From contig JAUCBJ010001213.1 in the NCBI GenBank assembly GCA_032718475.1, forward strand, positions 1 to 64,000: 64,000 nucleotides of DNA, written 5' to 3'. Origin of the DNA: Nemertoderma westbladi (Eukaryota; Xenacoelomorpha; Nemertodermatida; Nemertodermatidae). Under the pieces are notes generated by a model, which worked only from the letters and a program-made list of their open reading frames with translations, was not told where the DNA came from and did not search any database. The translations under genes and the position numbers were made by a program. Positions 35,403 through 45,649 of the stretch are shown here, in pieces. Every line of letters starts with the position of its first letter. The stretch's first letter is position 1.

Positions 35403-36083
35403 CTTGGATTGGCCAGATGGTGTTTGTCTGATGGCCATAGGTATCGGAGTTGATGCCACTGCCATAAAGGATGATGGCGGCACCAGCTGATGTGATATGG
35501 GTGTGCAAACGAGGTCACTGTCGATTTTGACATCTTTAATGACACCTTCCAACCATTTGCGTATACCTCCATTATTTTTTTGGAATACATATTTAGCACC
35601 TGTAGCTAAGTAAATGGCATATATGCAGATAAACGTCCCACAGTCGTATACATTGGGTTGACTTGGGATTTCGCGGTGGCGCATTTATACTTGCCATTCC
35701 GGACGTGCAACTCCTTTGACTCTGTGGATCGAGTTGAGCAGGTTGCATAATATGGACTGATTTTTGCTGCTATAATCTCTTTTGATTGGGCAAAAAGAGT
35801 ATAGTTTCCTGGTGGTCACTTCTGCAATATGTAATGTATAGTGGCTGTTGGTGCACTCAGGGAAGAATATTAATTCCTCAGTCTCTCGGTCACAGCTACT
35901 TGTGATGTATCTTACTGCGGCAGATACATCAAATTTGTCTTGGCTCAACTTGAGGCACAGTGAACTGTCAACAGAGCGTATGTGTGAGAAATGTCTCTCT
36001 AAGTAAGCCAAAGAAGCAGTCTATTATACCGGTAGTTACTAACGAGGTTCCCTGCAAACTTTCCATATCAAGACCACCTTGCA
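35403..36083 (-). CDS. Ulp1/SENP-type (C48) cysteine protease domain, possibly damaged
   Basis: This minus-strand segment shows the C48 order. A possible start motif TTGIIDCFF lies near 36020-36045, in a different frame. Then follow the catalytic His in NSHYTLHIAEV, and IPSQPNVYDCGTFICIYAIY with the oxyanion Gln six residues before the nucleophile Cys. These enzymes cleave SUMO-like conjugates. Problems: the usual Asp after the His (Y-x-[LF]-D) reads Cys in LYSFCPI, and a TAA interrupts the frame at 35685-35687 just before IPSQ. Near 36000-36043 the coding signal changes frame, explained either by a 45-bp intron or by a 1-bp indel within TTGIIDCFF. It may be a transposon-derived or host gene, or a pseudogene. 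Confidence 0.5.
35999..36043 (-). other. Candidate 45-bp mini-intron (alternative: frameshift)
   Basis: In gene sense gttagtaact...ggcttacttag, with GT-AG ends that would restore frame. The competing view is that this stretch is coding (TTGIIDCFF resembles the start of C48 domains) and carries a 1-bp indel. Confidence 0.3.
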
Positions 36084-36126
36084 CTGGGTTGAATAGTGGA
36101 ATGAAGAGTGATTGGTGTGTGTCTAC
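36084..36126 (-). other. Candidate 43-bp mini-intron
   Basis: In gene sense gtagacacac...ctattcaacccag. It has GT-AG ends and a pyrimidine-rich centre, and removing it joins the upstream frame to QGGLDMESLQG with matching phase. Confidence 0.4.
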
Positions 36127-36786
36127 GCGGCTTTGTGATAGCCTTCACTACATCTAATTCATTGAAACCTGGTTCAATGTCGGCATGAAAGATGCCTTCT
36201 AGTAGGGAGTCACTATCTTCTTCCAAGATGCTTAGTCCTGGTCTGGTGGGTCTGCCTTCTTCGTGAGATACATTTTCATTCACTGAACTGGTGGGCTTGG
36301 GTTCATGATATAGAGTATCGCTCAGGGGTTGGAACTCTGGGCTGTTTGGATTTAACACATGTGCGCTAGCCTTTGTTGCTGTTGGCTGTGACTTCTGGAA
36401 GAAATCGGTAATTTTCTTCACCTTTCTGCTGCTGCTTTGATTACATATTGCTATGCATTCGACTCCCGGGGAAGCCACTGCATGGTTGTAAATGGTTGCA
36501 TTTCCTGGTGGACCTGTAACTTCTTCTGGAATAGTGTTGGAAATATAAGGGCTTATTGGATCCGCGATTGATCCAGCATTGTCAAGAAGACATGTGACCT
36601 TGGGTTCACTTGCAATGCCTTGGCCTATAGGGTTAGTTGATGGGGCTGTAGCGTACTGTTGGTCTGTGGTGTGGTTGTTTTTTGGGCGTGGGTATGCATT
36701 TATGGTGATATATCTGGGCTTCCAGGTGAGGTCACCCTGGAGGTCATCCACTCTGTATATCAGTGTCTCCTGCCCAGTTACTGTAC
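36127..36786 (-). CDS. N-terminal region of the Ulp1-like gene, low complexity with a PIP-box-like motif
   Basis: This minus-strand frame is open from a stop near 36810 to the candidate 43-bp intron. It begins as a short conserved-looking piece (QETLIYRVDDLQGDLTWKPR) and then becomes Ser/Pro/Thr-rich and probably disordered. In the middle is SSRKVKKITDFFQKSQP, which resembles the PCNA-binding consensus (hydrophobic, two residues, two aromatics), though the leading Gln is absent. No domain is recognised. An exon boundary at about 36786 (attctattcaag acceptor-like) would put the true start further right. Its link to the protease part is inferred from phase and proximity. Confidence 0.4.
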
Positions 36787-38075
36787 CTTGAATAGAATTG
36801 GAACAAGATAAGTATTATCTTTCTTACAGAATCGAACCTGGACATATTAACTTTCAAATGAATGAGCGAATGAGCTCCCACGCTATGCAAAGATATACCA
36901 TGAATATAAATCATGAACATGAAAATACTGTTTGCAATTTTGCAAACTTGGTAGATTGCCTGACTCCGTATGCAACCGTATGCTGACTCCTCAGTACTAG
37001 CCACCTATTGCATTGCAGTATCGGAGTAGGCCTATTGTTGTATTGTTGCTAAGTTCAATACGTTGAGTAAACCTACCGCTCGCGCTGTACCACTCTTACG
37101 TACGCTACGACCGCGGACAGGTACACATTTCAACATTTCTTAAGCTGCTATACAGCACTACTCCAATACTCCAATACAATACATAGGTGGATAGGACTGA
37201 ATGGTTCTGTACTTCTTGCATACCGGCTAGGCAATCTGCGAGTTTATAATTGTGAATTTATTCATTAATCAATGTTAAATCACCATGAATTTAATTAATT
37301 GTGGTGTCAAAAGACGCACAAGACTCTCCGCTTTCAATTGATATAAGCCACGTGTAAAATGATTGAGATTTAATGTGAATTTGAATGGATCCAAAATCAC
37401 CCTCCATAGAAACCAATATAAGAAATTATCGGAGCACTGCGTAGTGACGTCAAATATGTAGCAGCCAATCACAGCCGACTTTCAAAATTGGCTTCCCTGT
37501 CTTACTATTTAACCCGCCATTTAGACCGTTTCCTCGGGTTTTTACAAAAAACGGCCACTCGATTCAGGGCACCTTGTTACCCCTTATTCGATTGTTTCTA
37601 GACCAACAATTTTTTCGCGCACCAAACCTATTACTTAAATACTAATTTTATGAAATATTGTAACAGATCAGCGTCGGTTTCATTTTTGAACATAGAATAA
37701 ATGTTTTTCATGGGTAGCAAATAAATACAAGCAACTTTCCCAACCAAATTCAAATGTTTTTACATATTTGGAATCCTTGCATGGCCAGCTTTCTAACAAA
37801 CCAATAAATTATTATAAGGTTGGAGAATAACTGTGCGGTAACTGGTGAAATATTGCTGGAGACACTTTTTTTAAACGCTTGTAGCTAAAGATTGAAAGCA
37901 AAAATAAAAATTCTGGCTCACGCAGCAAGGAGGAGGGAGGTGAAGGCGTGTCACTGAATTACGAGACTATATTCTAGGTATTCTAGGACATGGTGTATAC
38001 TGTAGTGTAGTGTAGTGTACAGGCAGCTCAGGGTTGCATTACTTGACAAAACCTTTAAAATAATTCGATGATAGG
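36787..38075. other. Intergenic region
   Basis: No gene is recognised in 1.3 kb. Several short open frames exist but encode nothing familiar. The upstream exon(s) or promoter of the minus-strand Ulp1-like gene would lie here. Confidence 0.45.
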
Positions 38076-38364
38076 ACAATTGCGACCCGGACAGTTGCGA
38101 CTCGGACAGTTGCGACACGGACAATTGCGACCCGGACAATTGCGACCCATGATTTTAGAAATAATTGATGGGTCGCAATTATTGTCCGGGTCGCAATTGA
38201 CCGGGTCGCAATTATTGTCCGGGTCGCAATTATCCGAGTCGCAATTGTCCGGGTCGCAATTGACCGGGTCGCAATTTTCCGGGTCGCAATTATTGTCCGG
38301 GTCGCAATTATCCGAGTCGCAATTGTCCGGGTCGCAATTGACCGGGTCGCAATTGACCGGACTC
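38076..38364. repeat. Head-to-head 15-bp repeat (fold-back array)
   Basis: The left arm (about 38076-38149) has five copies of ggacaattgcgaccc. After a short centre (atgattttagaaataattgat) the right arm (to 38364) carries about a dozen copies of the reverse complement (gggtcgcaattgtcc). Near-identical units in opposite orientation could form a long hairpin or cruciform. Confidence 0.9.
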
Positions 38365-38968
38365 CCTATTTTTCATAATTTACCCCTAAATTAAAAACTT
38401 ATAATTACTACGATAAACGCAATGAAACATTATATCCTAAAAGTGTTGTGATATACCAGAACCAGATTATTAACCAGGAAGTTGGTTATGAAATAGCGCC
38501 TTTTAAAGCTTCTTTAACGAAAGTTTAAGTTTAAGTTACTGTTGATCTGCAAAATATTAAATAACTGAAAAAAATCAGCATCGCATTGAATTAGGACCAT
38601 TAAGGAATATTTGTATTGAATATGAATTTCCGATATTAATGTATTATTGGACATAAATTATAAAGATGACACGAACAAAGTTGAAAATATCGCGTAAAAA
38701 TATTTAATAAATTTAACAAATAATAGGTTAACATATCTTAGTCATTATTAATAGAATGTTTAAGTGCAGCAAAACAATAGACCGAATGATTGACATAATA
38801 GTTTAATTAAAAATAATAAATAAATATAAGTTGCATAGCCAATAGTCTCCAAGTACGGAATAAAGAGTCATCCAATGGAATAGACGATGCTAATCGAATA
38901 GCTGTGATTGGAGGATGACTACTCACTGTTCGTCTGGTGTGTCCATACTAAACGCTCGTTATGGTTGC
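38365..38968. other. 3' flank/UTR of the cortactin-like gene
   Basis: AT-rich unique sequence downstream (minus sense) of the cortactin-like stop codon. It probably includes the 3' UTR. No single polyadenylation signal stands out. Confidence 0.45.
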
Positions 38969-39102
38969 TTACGTTAATTCGACGTAATTAGCCGGGAACA
39001 TTCCGAATTTACCATGACAAAGACCCTTCCACCAACCCGAATCAATGACCTCAATGTCTGTTATGACGTCACCAGGGTCGAACGATATTTCGTCATCATC
39101 TT
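38969..39102 (-). CDS. CTTN: Cortactin-like gene, terminal exon: SH3 domain second part
   Basis: In gene sense the exon follows the acceptor ctacttgtag and runs 134 bp to a TAA at 38969-38971. It encodes [33 protein letters not shown] and [10 protein letters not shown]. These are the acidic RT loop, the n-Src/WW segment and the ALYDY-distal PxxY motif typical of the C-terminal SH3 of cortactin, which binds proline-rich partners such as N-WASP and dynamin. The codon split across the intron (phase 1) joins exactly with the preceding exon's AIYDYQA. The protein ends right after the SH3 domain, as in known cortactins. Confidence 0.92.
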
Positions 39103-39130
39103 CTACAAGTAGAAAAAATAAAATAACGAA

Positions 39131-42100
39131 CTAGCTAGGCCTATTATTTACTTAATTCAACTAGGGCCTAGCTAGGCCTATTATTTACTTAATTCAACTA
39201 GCTAGGCCTATTATTTACTTAATTCAACTAGCTAGGCCTATTATTTACTTAATTCAACTAGCTAGGCCTATTATTTACTTAATTCAACTAGCTAGGCCTA
39301 TTATTTACTTAATTCAACTAGCTAGGCCTATTATTTACTTAATTCAACTAGCTAGGCCTATTATTTACTTAATTCAACTAGCTAGGCCTATTATTTACTT
39401 AATTCACTAGGCCTAGCTAGGCCTATTATTTACTTAATTCAACTAGCTAGGCCTATTATTTACTTAATTCAACTAGCTAGGCCTATTATTTACTTAATTC
39501 AACTAGCTAGGCCTATTATTTACTTAATTCAACTAGCTAGGCCTATTATTTACTTAATTCAACTAGCTAGGCCTATTATTTACTTAATTCAACTAGCTAG
39601 GCCTATTATTTACTTAATTCAACTAGCTAGGCCTATTATTTACTTAATTCAACTAGCTAGGCCTATTATTTACTTAATTCAATCTAGCTAGGCCTATTAT
39701 TTACTTAATTCAACTAGGGCCTAGCTAGGCCTATTATTTACTTAATTCACTAGCTAGCTAGGCCTATTATTTACTTAATTCAACTAGCTAGGCCTATTAT
39801 TTACTTAATTCAACTAGCTAGGCCTATTATTTACTTAATTCAACTAGCTAGGCCTATTATTTACTTAATTCAACTAGCTAGGCCTATTATTTACTTAATT
39901 CAACTAGCTAGGCCTATTATTTACTTAATTCAACTAGCTAGGCCTATTATTTACTTAATTCAACTAGCTAGGCCTATTATTTACTTAATTCAACTAGCTA
40001 GGCCTATTATTTACTTAATTCAACTAGCTAGGCCTATTATTTACTTAATTCAACTAGCTAGGCCTATTATTTACTTAATTCAACTAGCTAGGCCTATTAT
40101 TTACTTAATTCAACTAGCTAGGCCTATTATTTACTTAATTCAACTAGCTAGGCCTATTATTTACTTAATTCAACTAGCTAGGCCTATTATTTACTTAATT
40201 CAACTAGCTAGGCCTATTATTTACTTAATTCAACTAGCTAGGCCTATTATTTACTTAATTCAACTAGCTAGGCCTATTATTTACTTAATTCAACTAGCTA
40301 GGCCTATTATTTACTTAATTCAACTAGCTAGGCCTATTATTTACTTAATTCAACTAGCTAGGCCTATTATTTACTTAATTCAACTAGCTAGGCCTATTAT
40401 TTACTTAATTCAACTAGCTAGGCCTATTATTTACTTAATTCAACTAGCTAGGCCTATTATTTACTTAATTCAACTAGCTAGGCCTATTATTTACTTAATT
40501 CAACTAGCTAGGCCTATTATTTACTTAATTCAACTAGCTAGGCCTATTATTTACTTAATTCAACTAGCTAGGCCTATTATTTACTTAATTCAACTAGCTA
40601 GGCCTATTATTTACTTAATTCAACTAGCTAGGCCTATTATTTACTTAATTCAACTAGCTAGGCCTATTATTTACTTAATTCAACTAGCTAGGCCTATTAT
40701 TTACTTAATTCAACTAGCTAGGCCTATTATTTACTTAATTCAACTAGCTAGGCCTATTATTTACTTAATTCAACTAGCTAGGCCTATTATTTACTTAATT
40801 CAACTAGCTAGGCCTATTATTTACTTAATTCAACTAGCTAGGCCTATTATTTACTTAATTCAACTAGCTAGGCCTATTATTTACTTAATTCAACTAGCTA
40901 GGCCTATTATTTACTTAATTCAACTAGCTAGGCCTATTATTTACTTAATTCAACTAGCTAGGCCTATTATTTACTTAATTCAACTAGCTAGGCCTATTAT
41001 TTACTTAATTCAACTAGCTAGGCCTATTATTTACTTAATTCAACTAGCTAGGCCTATTATTTACTTAATTCAACTAGCTAGGCCTATTATTTACTTAATT
41101 CAACTAGCTAGGCCTATTATTTACTTAATTCAACTAGCTAGGCCTATTATTTACTTAATTCAACTAGCTAGGCCTATTATTTACTTAATTCAACTAGCTA
41201 GGCCTATTATTTACTTAATTCAACTAGCTAGGCCTATTATTTACTTAATTCAACTAGCTAGGCCTATTATTTACTTAATTCAACTAGCTAGGCCTATTAT
41301 TTACTTAATTCAACTAGCTAGGCCTATTATTTACTTAATTCAACTAGCTAGGCCTATTATTTACTTAATTCAACTAGCTAGGCCTATTATTTACTTAATT
41401 CAACTAGCTAGAGGCCTATTATTTACTTAATTCAACTAGCTAGGCCTATTATTTACTTAATTCAACTAGCTAGGCCTATTATTTACTTAATTCAACTAGC
41501 TAGGCCTATTATTTACTTAATTCAACTAGCTAGGCCTATTATTTACTTAATTCAACTAGCTAGGCCTATTATTTACTTAATTCAACTAGCTAGGCCTATT
41601 ATTTACTTAATTCAACTAGCTAGGCCTATTATTTACTTAATTCAACTAGCTAGGCCTATTATTTACTTAATTCAACTAGCTAGGCCTATTATTTACTTAA
41701 TTCAACTAGCTAGGCCTATTATTTACTTAATTCAACTAGCTAGGCCTATTATTTACTTAATTCAACTAGCTAGGCCTATTATTTACTTAATTCAACTAGC
41801 TAGGCCTATTATTTACTTAATTCAACTAGCTAGGCCTATTATTTACTTAATTCAACTAGCTAGGCCTATTATTTACTTAATTCAACTAGCTAGGCCTATT
41901 ATTTACTTAATTCAACTAGCTAGGCCTATTATTTACTTAATTCAACTAGCTAGGCCTATTATTTACTTAATTCAACTAGCTAGGCCTATTATTTACTTAA
42001 TTCAACTAGCTAGGCCTATTATTTACTTAATTCAACTAGCTAGGCCTATTATTTACTTAATTCAACTAGCTAGGCCTATTATTTACTTAATTCAACTAGC

Positions 42101-45100
42101 TAGGCCTATTATTTACTTAATTCAACTAGCTAGGCCTATTATTTACTTAATTCAACTAGCTAGGCCTATTATTTACTTAATTCAACTAGCTAGGCCTATT
42201 ATTTACTTAATTCAACTAGCTAGGCCTATTATTTACTTAATTCAACTAGCTAGGCCTATTATTTACTTAATTCAACTAGCTAGGCCTATTATTTACTTAA
42301 TTCAACTAGCTAGGCCTATTATTTACTTAATTCAACTAGCTAGGCCTATTATTTACTTAATTCAACTAGCTAGGCCTATTATTTACTTAATTCAACTAGC
42401 TAGGCCTATTATTTACTTAATTCAACTAGCTAGGCCTATTATTTACTTAATTCAACTAGCTAGGCCTATTATTTACTTAATTCAACTAGCTAGGCCTATT
42501 ATTTACTTAATTCAACTAGCTAGGCCTATTATTTACTTAATTCAACTAGCTAGGCCTATTATTTACTTAATTCAACTAGCTAGGCCTATTATTTACTTAA
42601 TTCAACTAGCTAGGCCTATTATTTACTTAATTCAACTAGCTAGGCCTATTATTTACTTAATTCAACTAGCTAGGCCTATTATTTACTTAATTCAACTAGC
42701 TAGGCCTATTATTTACTTAATTCAACTAGCTAGGCCTATTATTTACTTAATTCAACTAGCTAGGCCTATTATTTACTTAATTCAACTAGCTAGGCCTATT
42801 ATTTACTTAATTCAACTAGCTAGGCCTATTATTTACTTAATTCAACTAGCTAGGCCTATTATTTACTTAATTCAACTAGCTAGGCCTATTATTTACTTAA
42901 TTCAACTAGCTAGGCCTATTATTTACTTAATTCAACTAGCTAGGCCTATTATTTACTTAATTCAACTAGCTAGGCCTATTATTTACTTAATTCAACTAGC
43001 TAGGCCTATTATTTACTTAATTCAACTAGCTAGGCCTATTATTTACTTAATTCAACTAGCTAGGCCTATTATTTACTTAATTCAACTAGCTAGGCCTATT
43101 ATTTACTTAATTCAACTAGCTAGGCCTATTATTTACTTAATTCAACTAGCTAGGCCTATTATTTACTTAATTCAACTAGCTAGGCCTATTATTTACTTAA
43201 TTCAACTAGCTAGGCCTATTATTTACTTAATTCAACTAGCTAGGCCTATTATTTACTTAATTCAACTAGCTAGGCCTATTATTTACTTAATTCAACTAGC
43301 TAGGCCTATTATTTACTTAATTCAACTAGCTAGGCCTATTATTTACTTAATTCAACTAGCTAGGCCTATTATTTACTTAATTCAACTAGCTAGGCCTATT
43401 ATTTACTTAATTCAACTAGCTAGGCCTATTATTTACTTAATTCAACTAGCTAGGCCTATTATTTACTTAATTCAACTAGCTAGGCCTATTATTTACTTAA
43501 TTCAACTAGCTAGGCCTATTATTTACTTAATTCAACTAGCTAGGCCTATTATTTACTTAATTCAACTAGCTAGGCCTATTATTTACTTAATTCAACTAGC
43601 TAGGCCTATTATTTACTTAATTCAACTAGCTAGGCCTATTATTTACTTAATTCAACTAGCTAGGCCTATTATTTACTTAATTCAACTAGCTAGGCCTATT
43701 ATTTACTTAATTCAACTAGCTAGGCCTATTATTTACTTAATTCAACTAGCTAGGCCTATTATTTACTTAATTCAACTAGCTAGGCCTATTATTTACTTAA
43801 TTCAACTAGCTAGGCCTATTATTTACTTAATTCAACTAGCTAGGCCTATTATTTACTTAATTCAACTAGCTAGGCCTATTATTTACTTAATTCAACTAGC
43901 TAGGCCTATTATTTACTTAATTCAACTAGCTAGGCCTATTATTTACTTAATTCAACTAGCTAGGCCTATTATTTACTTAATTCAACTAGCTAGGCCTATT
44001 ATTTACTTAATTCAACTAGCTAGGCCTATTATTTACTTAATTCAACTAGCTAGGCCTATTATTTACTTAATTCAACTAGCTAGGCCTATTATTTACTTAA
44101 TTCAACTAGCTAGGCCTATTATTTACTTAATTCAACTAGCTAGGCCTATTATTTACTTAATTCAACTAGCTAGGCCTATTATTTACTTAATTCAACTAGC
44201 TAGGCCTATTATTTACTTAATTCAACTAGCTAGGCCTATTATTTACTTAATTCAACTAGCTAGGCCTATTATTTACTTAATTCAACTAGCTAGGCCTATT
44301 ATTTACTTAATTCAACTAGCTAGGCCTATTATTTACTTAATTCAACTAGCTAGGCCTATTATTTACTTAATTCAACTAGCTAGGCCTATTATTTACTTAA
44401 TTCAACTAGCTAGGCCTATTATTTACTTAATTCAACTAGCTAGGCCTATTATTTACTTAATTCAACTAGCTAGGCCTATTATTTACTTAATTAAACTAGC
44501 TAGGCCTATTATTTACTTAATTCAACTAGCTAGGCCTATTATTTACTTAATTCAACTAGCTAGGCCTATTATTTACTTAATTCAACTAGCTAGGCCTATT
44601 ATTTACTTAATTCAACTAGCTAGGCCTATTATTTACTTAATTCAACTAGCTAGGCCTATTATTTACTTAATTCAACTAGCTAGGCCTATTATTTACTTAA
44701 TTCAACTAGCTAGGCCTATTATTTACTTAATTCAACTAGCTAGGCCTATTATTTACTTAATTCAACTAGCTAGGCCTATTATTTACTTAATTCAACTAGC
44801 TAGGCCTATTATTTACTTAATTCAACTAGCTAGGCCTATTATTTACTTAATTCAACTAGCTAGGCCTATTATTTACTTAATTCAACTAGCTAGGCCTATT
44901 ATTTACTTAATTCAACTAGCTAGGCCTATTATTTACTTAATTCAACTAGCTAGGCCTATTATTTACTTAATTCAACTAGCTAGGCCTATTATTTACTTAA
45001 TTCAACTAGCTAGGCCTATTATTTACTTAATTCAACTAGCTAGGCCTATTATTTACTTAATTCAACTAGCTAGGCCTATTATTTACTTAATTCAACTAGC

Positions 45101-45363
45101 TAGGCCTATTATTTACTTAATTCAACTAGCTAGGCCTATTATTTACTTAATTCAACTAGCTAGGCCTATTATTTACTTAATTCAACTAGCTAGGCCTATT
45201 ATTTACTTAATTCAACTAGCTAGGCCTATTATTTACTTAATTCAACTAGCTAGGCCTATTATTTACTTAATTCAACTAGCTAGGCCTATTATTTACTTAA
45301 TTCAACTAGCTAGGCCTATTATTTACTTAATTCAACTAGCTAGGCCTATTATTTACTTAATTC
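39131..45363. repeat. 30-bp satellite in a cortactin intron, almost perfectly homogeneous
   Basis: About 207 copies of ctagctaggc-ctattattta-cttaattcaa. Apart from a few edge variants near 39170, 39405 and 39680-39760, I see only a 2-bp insertion at about 41411 and one C-to-A change at about 44493. About 100 consecutive copies between those two are identical. The unit contains the palindromes ctagctag and taggccta. The array fills the intron between the two SH3-coding exons; a (GACA)n run (about 45394-45414) follows it. Confidence 0.97.
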
Positions 45364-45481
45364 ACTTTCGCCCCATTCAAAGAAGTGGCTTTCAGACAGA
45401 CAGACAGACAGACAATGGAATGAAACGAAACGCAGCCAGTCGGAAGCTCTTCGATTTCTGTGTAAACAGTAAACCACTAAC

Positions 45482-45641
45482 CAGCTTGGTAATCGTATAT
45501 TGCTACAGCGTCTGTTCCTTTTAGTTCGCTGGTTGTAGCGTAAGTTCCATCGTCTTCCTCTTCCACAGGTCCAGCCTCATCCTCTCTACTGAAAGCCTCG
45601 TAATCACATTCCTCAACCTCATTGTCCGGCAAACTGGAATA
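45482..45641 (-). CDS. CTTN: Cortactin-like gene, penultimate exon: acidic linker and SH3 start
   Basis: 160-bp exon in gene sense, between the acceptor ttattcttctag and the donor gttagt. It enters in phase 0 and leaves one base (phase 1). It encodes an acidic linker (YSSLPDNEVEECDYEAFSRE, PVEEEDDGTYATT) and then TDAVAIYDYQA, the first strand of the SH3 domain (ALYDY motif). In vertebrate cortactin the region before the SH3 likewise holds acidic and tyrosine-bearing sequence targeted by Src-family kinases; Tyr residues are present here, but phosphorylation is only an analogy. Confidence 0.88.
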
Positions 45642-45649
45642 CTAGAAGA

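Noticed and set aside
39131-45363. Possible CRISPR array.
   Set aside because: The repeats are head-to-tail with no variable spacers, and the context is an animal intron; the same applies to the other arrays.
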